Shown here: positions 8,192 to 17,523 of the stretch, piece by piece
How positions within the stretch are numbered: position 1 is the first letter of the stretch
Layout: each line of letters begins with the position of its first letter
Origin: Virgisporangium ochraceum
Lineage (GTDB): Bacteria > Actinomycetota > Actinomycetes > Mycobacteriales > Micromonosporaceae
Direction of reading: 5' to 3'
Length of the DNA stretch: 64,000 nt
NCBI RefSeq assembly: GCF_016863655.1
Contig: NZ_BOPH01000102.1
Coordinates: 113,403-177,402, forward strand
The notes under the pieces: generated by a model
The model's database searches: none
What the model was told of the DNA's origin: nothing
Seen by the model: only the letters and a program-made list of their open reading frames with translations
Program-made: the position numbers and the translations under genes

Positions 8192-9506
8192 GGTCGTCTT
8201 CGACCCGGACACCTACGTCACCGGGGTGCCGTACGACGCGCTGGCCCGGCTGCGCCGGGAGCACGCGGTGGTGTGGGTCGAGGAGAAGCCGGTCCTGGGC
8301 TGGCCGGGCGGTCCGGGGTTCTGGCTGGTGCTGCGGCACGCCGACGTCGGGTCGGTGCTGCGCCGGCCGCGGCTGTTCTCGTCGTGGCTGGGCGCCACCC
8401 AGACCCGTGACCCGGCCACGCCGGAGGCGCTGGCCTACGTCCGCACGATGATGCTGAACATGGACCCGCCGGACCACTCCCGGCTGCGGCGGCTGCTCGC
8501 CCGCTCGTTCACCCCGCGCGCCGTCGACGCGCTGACCGACCGGATCCGTTCCCACGCGAGGGCGATCTGTGACCGCGTGTTCGTCGGCGCCGGCGGCGAA
8601 TGCGACTTCGCCACCGACATCGCCGCGGACCTGCCGCTGCTGACGCTGGCCGACCTCCTCGGCATGCCGGAATGCGACCGGGGGCTGCTCTTCGACTGGT
8701 CGAACCGGGTCATCGGCTACCAGGATCCGGACTACGCGTCGTCGGCGTCGTTCGACCCGTCCTCCGGGTCGCCGATGGCCCGCGCCGCCGCGGCGCTGCG
8801 GCCGCCGCCGGGGTCGCTGCCCGACCCGCGGACCCGCGAGGGCATGCCGGACCTGTACGCCTACGCGCACCTGCTGGCCGGGGAGAAGCGCCGCCGGCCG
8901 GGCGACGACGTCATGTCGATCCTCCTCGCACAGGTCGACGACGACGGCGGGCGGGTGTCGGTGGAGGAGTTCGAGAACCTGTTCTGGCTGTTCGCGGTCG
9001 CCGGCAACGAGACGCTGCGCAACGGCCTGCCCGGTGCGTGCGTCGCCCTGCTGGAACACCCGGACGCCCAGGACCGGCTGCGCGCCGACCCGGGCCTGCT
9101 GCCCACCGCGGTCGAGGAGATGCTGCGGTGGTGGACGCCGGTCATGACGTTCCGCCGCACGGCGACGGCCGACTGCGAGCTCGGCGGGCGGCAGGTGCGC
9201 CGCGGCGACAAGGTGGTCGTGTCGTTCACCTCGGCCAACCGCGACGAGGCCGTGTTCGCCTCCCCGGACCGGTTCGACGTCGACCGCGCCCCCAACCCGC
9301 ACCTGGTGTTCGGCCACGGCCCGCACTTCTGCCTCGGTGCGCACCTGGCCCGGATGCAGATGCGGGAGCTGTTCGCCGAGGTGCTGCGCCGCACGTCGGC
9401 GCTGCGTGGCGCGGGGCGACCGGACCGGCTGCGCTCGAACTTCCAGCACGGCGTGAAACACCTGCCGGTGGCGTGGACCGCCCGTCAGCCGACCGGCTCC
9501 ACGTAG
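8175..9506 (+). CDS. Cytochrome P450 monooxygenase
   Basis: 443 residues, full length for a soluble bacterial CYP. The heme motif FGHGPHFCLGAHLAR places the iron-ligand cysteine at about residue 386. The I-helix oxygen groove reads AVAGNETLRNG, the K-helix ExxR is EEMLRWW, and the N-terminal NMDPPDHSRLRRLLARSF is typical of the class that uses ferredoxin partners. The overall pattern resembles the CYP124/125/126-type lipid or sterol hydroxylases, which is only a suggestion. No ferredoxin gene is adjacent. The stop overlaps a convergent SRPBCC gene by 22 bases. Confidence 0.93.
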   Translation: MRPDTEVVFDPDTYVTGVPYDALARLRREHAVVWVEEKPVLGWPGGPGFWLVLRHADVGSVLRRPRLFSSWLGATQTRDPATPEALAYVRTMMLNMDPPDHSRLRRLLARSFTPRAVDALTDRIRSHARAICDRVFVGAGGECDFATDIAADLPLLTLADLLGMPECDRGLLFDWSNRVIGYQDPDYASSASFDPSSGSPMARAAAALRPPPGSLPDPRTREGMPDLYAYAHLLAGEKRRRPGDDVMSILLAQVDDDGGRVSVEEFENLFWLFAVAGNETLRNGLPGACVALLEHPDAQDRLRADPGLLPTAVEEMLRWWTPVMTFRRTATADCELGGRQVRRGDKVVVSFTSANRDEAVFASPDRFDVDRAPNPHLVFGHGPHFCLGAHLARMQMRELFAEVLRRTSALRGAGRPDRLRSNFQHGVKHLPVAWTARQPTGST

Positions 9507-9952
9507 GACGCCAGGTTGGCCAGCGACGAGGCGATTCCCTGTTCGTGGACCGCCTGGTCGATGCCGGCCGGCACGTCGGTGGCGGTGACGGTCACCTCGG
9601 TTCCGGCACCGGAGGCGGCGAGCCGCCACGTCATCGTCATGGTGCCCGCGTACAGCGGGTCGTCGGACTCGAAGACGGCCCGGTGCACCACGCGTTCGGA
9701 CGGCACCAGGTCGGCGAAGCCGACCTCGACGACGTCGGTGCCCTCGGTGCTCTTCCCGGACCCGTCGGACGGGTCGAGGTAGGTCAGGACCATCCGGAAC
9801 CCGCCACCCGGCCGCGGATCCCACCGCTCGATCCGCCCGCTCATGCCGTCGGGCGGCAGCCACGCCTCGACCGCGGCCCGGTCGACCAGCGCGCCGTACA
9901 CGGCCGCCGGTGGCGCCGCGATCGTCCGGGCGGCGCGGTCGGTTCGTCCCAT
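9485..9952 (-). CDS. SRPBCC (AHSA1-like) protein
   Basis: 155 residues. It opens with AARTIAAPPAAVYGALVDRAAVEAWLPP and continues with GGGFRMVLTY, WRLAASGAGTEVTVTATDVP and a final helix (HEQGIASSLANLASYVEP), the full AHSA1/CalC-type SRPBCC layout. Such proteins bind hydrophobic ligands or act as co-chaperone-like domains, and many stand-alone actinobacterial members are uncharacterised. It is convergent with, and overlaps, the P450 gene. Confidence 0.82.
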   Translation of the reverse strand: MGRTDRAARTIAAPPAAVYGALVDRAAVEAWLPPDGMSGRIERWDPRPGGGFRMVLTYLDPSDGSGKSTEGTDVVEVGFADLVPSERVVHRAVFESDDPLYAGTMTMTWRLAASGAGTEVTVTATDVPAGIDQAVHEQGIASSLANLASYVEPVG

Positions 9953-10055
9953 GCGGGGATTCTAGGCGGGCGCCCGCCGCCTGCCGTCCGGGGCGCGGGC
10001 GACGGGCAACCGTGGCGCACCACGACCGGTACCGGACCCGCCACCCCGGCGCCGT

Positions 10056-11342
<1,287 letters not shown>

Positions 11343-11353
11343 CCGGCCGCGCG

Positions 11354-11377
11354 CCCCGATGCCCGGTAGCATCGGGG
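11354..11377 (+). terminator. Intrinsic terminator-like hairpin after the subtilase
   Basis: Perfect 9-bp stem CCCCGATGC / GCATCGGGG with loop ccggta, 12 bases after the subtilase stop. As is common in high-GC actinomycetes there is no T-run. Confidence 0.65.
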
Positions 11378-11405
11378 TCCGCTACGTCCGAAGGGGTCGC
11401 CCACC

Positions 11406-11798
11406 GTGTCCAACGAAGTTCCCGACAGCCACACCGACCTGCTCGAGCGTCCGCTGTTCGCCCACCTGGCGACGGTGCGGCCCGACGGGTCGCCGCAGAC
11501 CCAGGTGATGTGGTTCCGGTGGACCGGCGACCGCGTGCAGATGACCCACACGAAGACGCGGCAGAAGTACCGCAACCTCCAGAACGAGCCGCGGCTGGCG
11601 CTGTCGATCGCCGACCCGGACAACCCGTACCGCTTCCTGGAGATCCGCGGCGTCGTCGAGAACATCGCCGACGACGACGCGCAGGCGTCGTTCTACCAGG
11701 GGCTGCAGGAGCGGTACGGCCGCAGCTACACCATCACCGACGCCGACGTGCGGGTGATCCTCACCATCCGGCCGGAGAAGGTCGTCGCCCACGGCTGA
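11406..11798 (+). CDS. PPOX-class F420-dependent (or FMN) oxidoreductase
   Basis: 130 residues from GTG 11406, preceded by gaagggg. The fold signature is the split beta-barrel of pyridoxamine-phosphate oxidase: LFAHLATVRPDGSPQTQVMWF, then KYRNLQNEPRLALSIADPDNP, RFLEIRGVVENI and VRVILTIRPEKVVAHG. Actinobacterial members of this size usually bind F420 and reduce or shuttle electrons to small molecules; binding of F420 here is inferred from family. Single-gene unit following the subtilase terminator. Confidence 0.85.
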   Translation: MSNEVPDSHTDLLERPLFAHLATVRPDGSPQTQVMWFRWTGDRVQMTHTKTRQKYRNLQNEPRLALSIADPDNPYRFLEIRGVVENIADDDAQASFYQGLQERYGRSYTITDADVRVILTIRPEKVVAHG

Positions 11799-12106
11799 CG
11801 CCGGCCCGGCGTCGGCCCGGTGGACACGAACCCGGTGAGGTCGGCCAGTTTCATCGCACCGGCCGCGATCAGCACCAGCGCCACGGAGACCTGCAGCGCG
11901 GTCACGACGACGGCGCTCACCGCGGCACCCCGGCGCCGTCGAGGATCCGGGCGTGGCACGCCCGTCGAGTCGGGCAGCCGCCAGCCGGCGCGGCGCGGCG
12001 GCTGGCCGTCGTCCCGTCGGCCGAGCGGGCTCTCCACCCGCAGGACCGCCAGCCGCACGACCGTCAGGACGGCGAGGAACCCGACCGTGCCGGCAGGGAT
12101 CCTCAC
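11726..12106 (-). pseudogene. Remnant of a membrane protein (MauE/TlpA-like), possibly still translated
   Basis: 126 codons, starting with GTG in a GTGA overlap with the upstream lipoprotein stop. It contains two hydrophobic stretches, TVGFLAVLTVVRLAVLRV and VVVTALQVSVALVLIAAGAM followed by KLADLTGF. The second resembles the first helix of MauE/DoxX-like methylamine-utilisation membrane proteins, and the first resembles the anchor of TlpA-like redoxins. After about residue 95 the sequence is low quality and runs for 73 bases antisense to the PPOX gene. I read it as two truncated genes fused by deletion; a genuine small protein is also possible. Confidence 0.35.
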
Positions 12107-12717
12107 ACGACCGGGCCACGGGCGGTGAACACGATCGACCACGTGCCGGCCCCGGTGTCGACCTGGTAGGCGTAGCAGCCCGGCGCCTTGACCCGCGTGA
12201 AGCTCGGATAGTCGCGCCAGCCACCGGTCTGGCCCTCGTACGAGCCGGTGTTCAGGCGCAGCTCCGGCTGCGCCGGATCCTCGAACGCCAGCCCGCCCTG
12301 GCCGTCGAGCTGCCGGCCGCGGACGAGTACCGGGCCGGTGGTCGCCGGGTCGACCGCCCACAGCACCTTCTGCCCGCCCCACGTGCGGTCGGTCCAGGTG
12401 CCGCCCCGCGTCGGGGACTCGTAGTGCAGCACCGCGCCGGTACCGACACCCGCGGGCCGGGCCGGACCGGTGCCCAGCAACGGGCCCAGCCCGGGATCGG
12501 GCCGCTGCACCTCGGTCGCCACCGGACAGGTGGCCCCCGCCGCGACCGGCGGATGCGCCCAGGGGCGCCGCAACGCGGCGAACGCGTCGGCCGCGCCCGA
12601 CACCGACGCCGTCGGGCCGGTGGGAGACGGAGTCGGCGCGGCGTCGGGCGGTCCGGCGCATCCGCCCAGTACCACCAGTGCCGCCACGGTCAACACGTTC
12701 GTGGCTCCCGTACCCAC
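12103..12717 (-). CDS. Putative lipoprotein of unknown function
   Basis: 204 residues. The lipoprotein signal VLTVAALVVLGGCAGPP has a clear lipobox (VLGGC). The mature part carries TCPVATEVQRPDPG, WTDRTWGGQKVLWAVDP, LVRGRQLDGQGGLAFED and CYAYQVDTGAGTWSIVFTARGP, suggesting a beta-rich extracellular domain with two cysteines that could bridge. I do not recognise the family. The stop overlaps the next small membrane ORF (GTGA). Confidence 0.7.
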   Translation of the reverse strand: MGTGATNVLTVAALVVLGGCAGPPDAAPTPSPTGPTASVSGAADAFAALRRPWAHPPVAAGATCPVATEVQRPDPGLGPLLGTGPARPAGVGTGAVLHYESPTRGGTWTDRTWGGQKVLWAVDPATTGPVLVRGRQLDGQGGLAFEDPAQPELRLNTGSYEGQTGGWRDYPSFTRVKAPGCYAYQVDTGAGTWSIVFTARGPVV

Positions 12718-12826
12718 CGCGCGCCTCCCCGTGAGCTCGACCTCGCGAACCTGGCGGCACGGACAGACTACGGCCGGTTCCTGTCAGGGACCGGCCCGTT
12801 CCATGGGACGGGAGCATCCGCCGCCG

Positions 12827-13830
12827 TCACGGTCGCCGGGACGCGACCGCGGCGGCGCCGACCAGCATTCCCACCGCGATGGCGACGATCAGCCCGACCA
12901 TGTCGGCGACGCCGGTGACCCCCTGCACCGGGTGGCCGCCGATCCAGCTCTCCAGCCCCGCAGGCCGTGCGACCCCGGCGTCAGGACGTAGAACGCGCCC
13001 AGGTACAGCACGTACGCGGGCGGGCGTCCCGGCCGCCGCGAGACGAGCAACGCGGTCGCGGTCGTCACGGCCGCGGCGAGGAAGGTGCCTGCCGCCTCGC
13101 CCGCCGCGCGGGTGCCGACCTCGGCGACCGCGGCGGTGACGAGGATGAGGCCGAGCGCCCACGGGAAGTCGCGGGCCGCCATAGAGAAGGCGAGCATCAC
13201 CCCCCACGGCGAACAGGAGCCAACCGGTCCACGTCCACAGTGGACCGAGGGTGCCCGGTTCCACGTCGAACAGGTCCCCGTGCGGCACCCCGAGCAGCAC
13301 CGTGGCGAGCAGCGCGCCGAACGCGAGGATCAGCAGCATCGCGACGCTGTAGACCAGGCGTGCGGCCCCGGCCGTCAGCCGGTTGGTCGCCAGCTCGAGG
13401 GCGGCGGCGGTGATCGCGTCGCCGGGGATGAAGTAGAACAGCGCCGGGACCAGCAGCTGGATCGGGGTGACGAACGTGAGCCGCGGATGCCGGTCGGCGG
13501 CCCGGCGAGGATCGCGTCGAGCCTGCGGGCCGCCTCGCGGGGTGCCGGCCCGTCGCGGTGGATCTCGGCGACCAGCGCGTGGACCCGCGAGACGTGGTCG
13601 AGCGGCGGCACGGTCGGCTCGCGCGAGTACGTCAGCGTCCGCCCGCCGACGGTGAGCAGCGCGGCGTCGGCGAGGAACACCGCCTCGACCGGGTGGCCGT
13701 AACGGTGGGCGATCCCGTGGACGGTCGCCTCGCACCGCGTCGTCCCCTCGAAGCTCGACCGGAGCAGCCAGCCGGTGAGCGGGCCGAGCAGCTCCAGCAG
13801 CTCGTCCGCGGTCGTCCGGGGCACGGTCAT
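12827..13830 (-). pseudogene. ThrE-type threonine/serine exporter, frameshifted and internally deleted
   Basis: The N-terminal cytoplasmic DUF1212 segment (ELLELLGPLTGWLLRSSFEG) starts at ATG 13830 in an ATGA overlap with the alpha/beta hydrolase. Three frame changes follow. Near 13,497 a G seems missing. At 13,200-13,206 a run of six C (six G on the coding strand) carries one extra base. Near 12,960 a G seems missing again. Corrected, the protein resumes as FVTPIQLLVPALFYFIPGDA and ends VADMVGLIVAIAVGMLVGAA. Against the intact paralogue at 52,134-53,408 it also lacks about 75 residues covering the first membrane helices, which sequencing error cannot explain. ThrE proteins export threonine and serine; this one should be inactive. 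Confidence 0.75.
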
Positions 13831-15473
13831 CCCTTCGCCACGACCCCGGTCAGCGCCGCGGTGCGCTCGGCCGTCCAGCCGTCCGGGGGCAGGACGCGTG
13901 CCCACGCCAGCGCGGTCTCCGTGCCGTAGCTGTGGCCGTGCCCGGCGGGAACGCCGGTGGCGAAGGCCATGTCGGCGGTGACCTGCCAGAAGGTGACGAA
14001 CGGGATCCACCGCATCGCCGGGAGCACGTCGTGGCCGCGGGGCTCCTCGAGCCAGTCGGGGCGGCTGACCAGCAACCGGGGCGACCACCACACGATCGGG
14101 TCCGACGGGTGCTGCAGGTACACCACGCGGGGGCCGTCCCACGCGGTCGACGGCTGGTCGAGGTCGTGGCCGGGCTCGATGGCGAAGCGCACCGTGTCGC
14201 CGTTGCCGTAGCGCGGCAGGATCTCGGTGCTGCCGGGGTCGCGGTCGGCGACCAGTTCGCCCCACAGCTCGTTGCTGTTGGGCGGGCCGACGAGCACCAT
14301 CCCGTCGACCCGGTTGCGGATGTCGTCGACGCCGCTGAACGCCGGCTCGGCGCCGAACGAGCCGAGGCTCTCCCCGAACACGAGCAGCTTCGGCCGCTGC
14401 TGCGCCGGCAGCCTGCTCCAGGCGCCGTAGACGGCATTGAACAGGTCGCGGCCGGCGTCCTTCGCACGCTGCTTGTCGACCAGGAACGACAGCCAGCTCG
14501 GCAGGTACGAGTACTGCATCCCGACGATGGCCGTGTCGCCGTTGTACATGTACTCCAGCGGGTCGACGGCCTGCTCGTCGATCCAGCCCGAGCCGGTGGT
14601 GGTCACGACGCACAGCACCCTGCGGGTGAACGCGCCGGTGCGTTCGAGTTCGCGCACCGCGAGCGCGGCGCGTTCGCGCGAGGTCGGCGCGCCGTCGAGG
14701 CCGACGTAGGCGCGGATCGGCTCCCGCGCCGGGCTTCCGGAGAAGCGCTCCAGCGCGGCGGTGTCGGGGCTCCCGCTCGCGAAGGCCCGGCCCTCCCGGC
14801 CGAGCGAGGCCCACGTGACCAGCGAACCCGGCCCGCCCGACTTCAACGCGGACTCGGGCTGCCTGCTGTCGGGCTTGTCCTCGCCGTTGGCGGCCTTGAA
14901 GGACGTGTCGGTGACCGCGAAGAACCCGTCGATGACGACGCCGTTGAGCACGCCCAGCGCCAGCACGACGACCACGGTCCCCGCGAGGACGGCCGCCGCG
15001 CGGGCGGGGATCCACCGGCCGAGCAGGCGGGCGAGGGCTCTCGCGCCCTTGCGTAGCAACCGGAACAGCCCGACCAGCGCCACCGCGACCACCACGGCCA
15101 CGAGCAGCACGATGACGTAGCCGGGCCGCGCGGGCGGGTCGACGCCCATCAGCCGGTGGATGTCGCGTTGCCAGCCGGAGCCGAGCCACAGGAACACGAC
15201 GACGGCCGCCGCGGCGACCCCGGCCAGCGACCACCACGCCACGCGGCCGGGCGCGGGCAGGGTGCGGGTGGTCAGCGAACCGACCATCCAGACGGCGAGG
15301 ACGCCCAGGCCGTACCCGATCGCGGTGAGGACCCCGCTGATCAGACCCTGCAGCACCGCGCCGCGGGGGAGCAGCGACGGGGTCAGCGACAGGCAGAAGA
15401 AGACGGTCGCACCGGCAAGGCCCACGTAGGTGTAGTGCCACCGGTCCAGCAGCAGTGCGCGTACCCGGGACAT
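13827..15473 (-). CDS. Alpha/beta-hydrolase family membrane protein (DUF2319/Abhydrolase_9 type)
   Basis: 548 residues; the start ATG 15473 has gagggga in front. Five or so N-terminal membrane spans (for example ATVFFCLSLTPSLLPRGA, YVIVLLVAVVVAVALVGLF, AAAVLAGTVVVVLALGVL) precede a periplasmic alpha/beta hydrolase domain. The nucleophile elbow reads LVFGESLGSFGAEP, an oxyanion-side motif is YVGLDGAPTSRERAAL, and the C-terminus has PAGHGHSYG with candidate histidine. The family is common in actinobacteria and of unknown substrate; lipid or cell-wall ester hydrolysis is a guess. It shares ATGA with the broken ThrE gene downstream. Confidence 0.88.
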   Translation of the reverse strand: MSRVRALLLDRWHYTYVGLAGATVFFCLSLTPSLLPRGAVLQGLISGVLTAIGYGLGVLAVWMVGSLTTRTLPAPGRVAWWSLAGVAAAAVVVFLWLGSGWQRDIHRLMGVDPPARPGYVIVLLVAVVVAVALVGLFRLLRKGARALARLLGRWIPARAAAVLAGTVVVVLALGVLNGVVIDGFFAVTDTSFKAANGEDKPDSRQPESALKSGGPGSLVTWASLGREGRAFASGSPDTAALERFSGSPAREPIRAYVGLDGAPTSRERAALAVRELERTGAFTRRVLCVVTTTGSGWIDEQAVDPLEYMYNGDTAIVGMQYSYLPSWLSFLVDKQRAKDAGRDLFNAVYGAWSRLPAQQRPKLLVFGESLGSFGAEPAFSGVDDIRNRVDGMVLVGPPNSNELWGELVADRDPGSTEILPRYGNGDTVRFAIEPGHDLDQPSTAWDGPRVVYLQHPSDPIVWWSPRLLVSRPDWLEEPRGHDVLPAMRWIPFVTFWQVTADMAFATGVPAGHGHSYGTETALAWARVLPPDGWTAERTAALTGVVAKG

Positions 15474-15498
15474 CGGTTCCCCTCTTCCATGACGAGCG

Positions 15499-16212
15499 TC
15501 AGCGCGACACACCTGCGGAGACGAGGATCCCGAGGCCGTTGACGGCCCAGTGCAGCCCGGCCGGCGCCAGCAGGCTGCCGCTGCGCCGTCGCAGCTCGCA
15601 CAGCAGCACTCCCGCCGCGGTGGTGAACACGACCGCTCCGGCCACGGCGAGGGTCCGCCCGCCCGCGCCCGGGCCCACGAGACCGGCGACGGCCGGGTTG
15701 ACCTCGTTGAGCCGCAGCGACGGCAGCACGTGCCAGAGACCGAACAGCGTCGACGAGACCGCCGTCGCCCACACCGTTCCGTGCCGGTCGCGGACCAGCG
15801 CCCACAGCACGCCCCGGAACGCGACCTCCTCGAACAGCACCGTCCCGAGCGGGACCACGACGGTCGCGGTGACCAGGGCCGTGCCCACGTCGTCCCGGTA
15901 CCGCTCGTCGAGGAACGCGGACCGGGTCGCCGGAACCAGCGCGCCCACGACGTAGACCGCGCCGACCGCCGCGACCGACACCGCCGCGAACGCCGCGCCC
16001 CGCCGCCACGACCGCCGGCCGAGCCCGACCGCGTCGAGGTCGAGACCCGCCCGGCGGGCCAGCACCAGCATCACGACCGCCCCGATCGGCCCGGCGACCA
16101 CCATGGTGTGCCGTGGCCCCAGCCGGCCCGCCGCGGCCACGGCCACGAGCAGCCCGATGGCCAGCAGCACGTCGGCGCGTCCGGCGCGCCGGGTCGGTTG
16201 CGTGGTCACCAC
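15499..16212 (-). CDS. CPBP family intramembrane glutamic endopeptidase
   Basis: About 237 residues, six to seven membrane spans. The CPBP (Abi/Rce1-like) signature is complete: EEVAFRGVLWAL, then SSTLFGLWHVLPS, then LHWAVNGLG. Bacterial members cleave or process membrane peptides and include bacteriocin immunity proteins; the substrate here is unknown. The start is uncertain. GTG 16251 would overlap the upstream stop as GTGA, but GTG 16212 is 35 nt from the palindrome at 16,248-16,264, the same spacing as at five other genes in the block, so I prefer it. Neither start has a Shine-Dalgarno sequence. Confidence 0.82.
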   Translation of the reverse strand: MVTTQPTRRAGRADVLLAIGLLVAVAAAGRLGPRHTMVVAGPIGAVVMLVLARRAGLDLDAVGLGRRSWRRGAAFAAVSVAAVGAVYVVGALVPATRSAFLDERYRDDVGTALVTATVVVPLGTVLFEEVAFRGVLWALVRDRHGTVWATAVSSTLFGLWHVLPSLRLNEVNPAVAGLVGPGAGGRTLAVAGAVVFTTAAGVLLCELRRRSGSLLAPAGLHWAVNGLGILVSAGVSR

Positions 16213-16247
16213 GGCCGAAGCGTGCGCCGCCGGACGGGGCGGGGTCG

Positions 16248-16264
16248 TCACCCGCGTGAGGTGA
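16248..16264 (-). promoter_or_regulatory. Regulon palindrome, site 1 (CPBP protease)
   Basis: TCACCCGCGTGAGGTGA, one mismatch from TCRYCC-N5-GGRYGA. It overlaps the stop of the upstream lipoprotein gene and lies 35 nt before GTG 16212. Confidence 0.55.
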
Positions 16265-17354
16265 ACGGGGGCCCGTCGCCGTATCCGGGCGGGTCGGGCG
16301 GCTCGGGCGGGTAGGTGGGCCGCTCCGACGGACCCGACAGATCCGGTGGCGGCGCGGCGTGCCGCGGCGGGTAGTCCGTGGCCCGGGGCTCGTCGCCGGC
16401 GCCGGACCCGTAGGGCGTGGCGCCGTAGCCCGCCGCGCCGGGCTGACCCGGTCGACCGGCCATGCTCGGTGCCGGCGTGCCCGGCTGCGGTCGCGCCGAC
16501 AGCACCGCGGCCAGCGCCTCCTGCGCCGCGATCACGCGCGGACGCAGCAGCCGCCACTCGCGGTCGGCGGCCAGGACCTCGTTCTCCTGGTCCACGGCGT
16601 CGACGAGGTCCTGCAGCGACGTGCGGACCTCGTAGGCCCACGCCCGGCGCTCCTCGTCGGCCGTCCGGCTCGCCAGCACGTCCCAGCTGCCCATCAGGTT
16701 TCCGAGGTCGTCGCGCAGCGGTGGCCAGGTCAGCGCGCGTTCGCCGGCCGTCGTGGTGGTCAGCATCGACGGCAGGCGGTTCAGGACGGCGGTGGTCGCG
16801 CCGACGAGGTTGGCCGCGTCGGTGTCCCAGTCCGACCGGTGCTGGGTGCGCCACAGCACCAGGCCGCCCACCAGCAGGCCGACCATCAGGATCAGCAGCA
16901 GGCACCACACGTCACCGCTGCCGGTGGACTCGGCGGCGACGTCCGACGCCGCCGGCGGTGTGGTGGCCGGCTGGACCGGCTGCTGCGCCGGCGGGGCCGC
17001 CTGCGCGGTGTCCGGCGGCTGCTCCGGCGCCTGGGTCGGCTGCGCCCGGGTCGGCTCGGGCCGGGGCTGCCCGGTGGTGGGCGCCGGCTGCGCGGTCGTC
17101 GGCGGCGCCTCGGTCGGGCGGGCCGTCGGGGTCGCGTCCTCGGTGCGGGTGGGCCGGCCGGTGCGGTCGTCGGTCGGTTTGGGGGTTTCCTGGGTGTCGT
17201 CGGTCGGCCGGGTCACGGTCCGGTCCGTCGACGGGCGACCGCTGGGCAGCGAGGTGCCATCGCCACCGCCGCCCTCGCACGCGCCCGCACCGAGAAGGAC
17301 GAAGGTGGCCAGAAGCATCGCCGCGCCGGCTCGCCGGCAGACTGCCGCTCTCAT
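16248..17354 (-). CDS. Pro/Thr-rich lipoprotein-like membrane protein of unknown function
   Basis: 368 residues. The signal sequence AAMLLATFVLLGAGACEGG has a probable lipobox (GAGAC). A low-complexity Pro/Thr/Gln linker (about 35-150) leads to a membrane helix (VWCLLLILMVGLLVGGLVLW, about 163-182). The helical domain after it (NLVGATTAVLNRLPSML; RTSLQDLVDAVDQENEVLA) ends in a Pro/Gly/Tyr-rich tail. Two membrane anchors flanking a disordered outer loop suggest an envelope-spanning or stalk-like protein. No family is recognised. Its start lies 35 nt from palindrome site 2 and has no Shine-Dalgarno sequence. Confidence 0.75.
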   Translation of the reverse strand: MRAAVCRRAGAAMLLATFVLLGAGACEGGGGDGTSLPSGRPSTDRTVTRPTDDTQETPKPTDDRTGRPTRTEDATPTARPTEAPPTTAQPAPTTGQPRPEPTRAQPTQAPEQPPDTAQAAPPAQQPVQPATTPPAASDVAAESTGSGDVWCLLLILMVGLLVGGLVLWRTQHRSDWDTDAANLVGATTAVLNRLPSMLTTTTAGERALTWPPLRDDLGNLMGSWDVLASRTADEERRAWAYEVRTSLQDLVDAVDQENEVLAADREWRLLRPRVIAAQEALAAVLSARPQPGTPAPSMAGRPGQPGAAGYGATPYGSGAGDEPRATDYPPRHAAPPPDLSGPSERPTYPPEPPDPPGYGDGPPFTSRG

Positions 17355-17389
17355 GCGGCGACCGTAGGCGGGCGGGTCGCCCCCGGACA

Positions 17390-17406
17390 TCGCTCCGCGC
17401 GGATGG
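17390..17406 (-). promoter_or_regulatory. Regulon palindrome, site 2 (Pro/Thr-rich lipoprotein)
   Basis: TCGCTCCGCGCGGATGG, two mismatches from TCRYCC-N5-GGRYGA, but at exactly 35 nt before ATG 17354, matching the short-spacing class. Confidence 0.45.
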
Positions 17407-17441
17407 GCCGGCGCCGCCCCGACGACCACGGGTGAAGCGAA

Positions 17442-17458
17442 CCATCCACGCCGGGTGA
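17442..17458 (+). promoter_or_regulatory. Regulon palindrome, site 3 (P-type ATPase-PPK2 operon)
   Basis: CCATCCACGCCGGGTGA, one mismatch; 65 nt before the ATPase ATG at 17524, which has aggagg in front. Paired with site 2 on the opposite side of the same intergenic region. Confidence 0.65.
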
Positions 17459-17523
17459 GGTGATCCGCACGGGGGTCCGTCAACGGTGGAGGGCACGCCT
17501 GACACCGGACAGGAGGCGCCCCC

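Noticed and set aside
17388..17465. Possible DosR-type boxes upstream of the P-type ATPase
   Set aside because: The palindromes here have TCATCC/GGATGA-type arms with a 5-base centre; they do not match the GGGACT-type DosR consensus.
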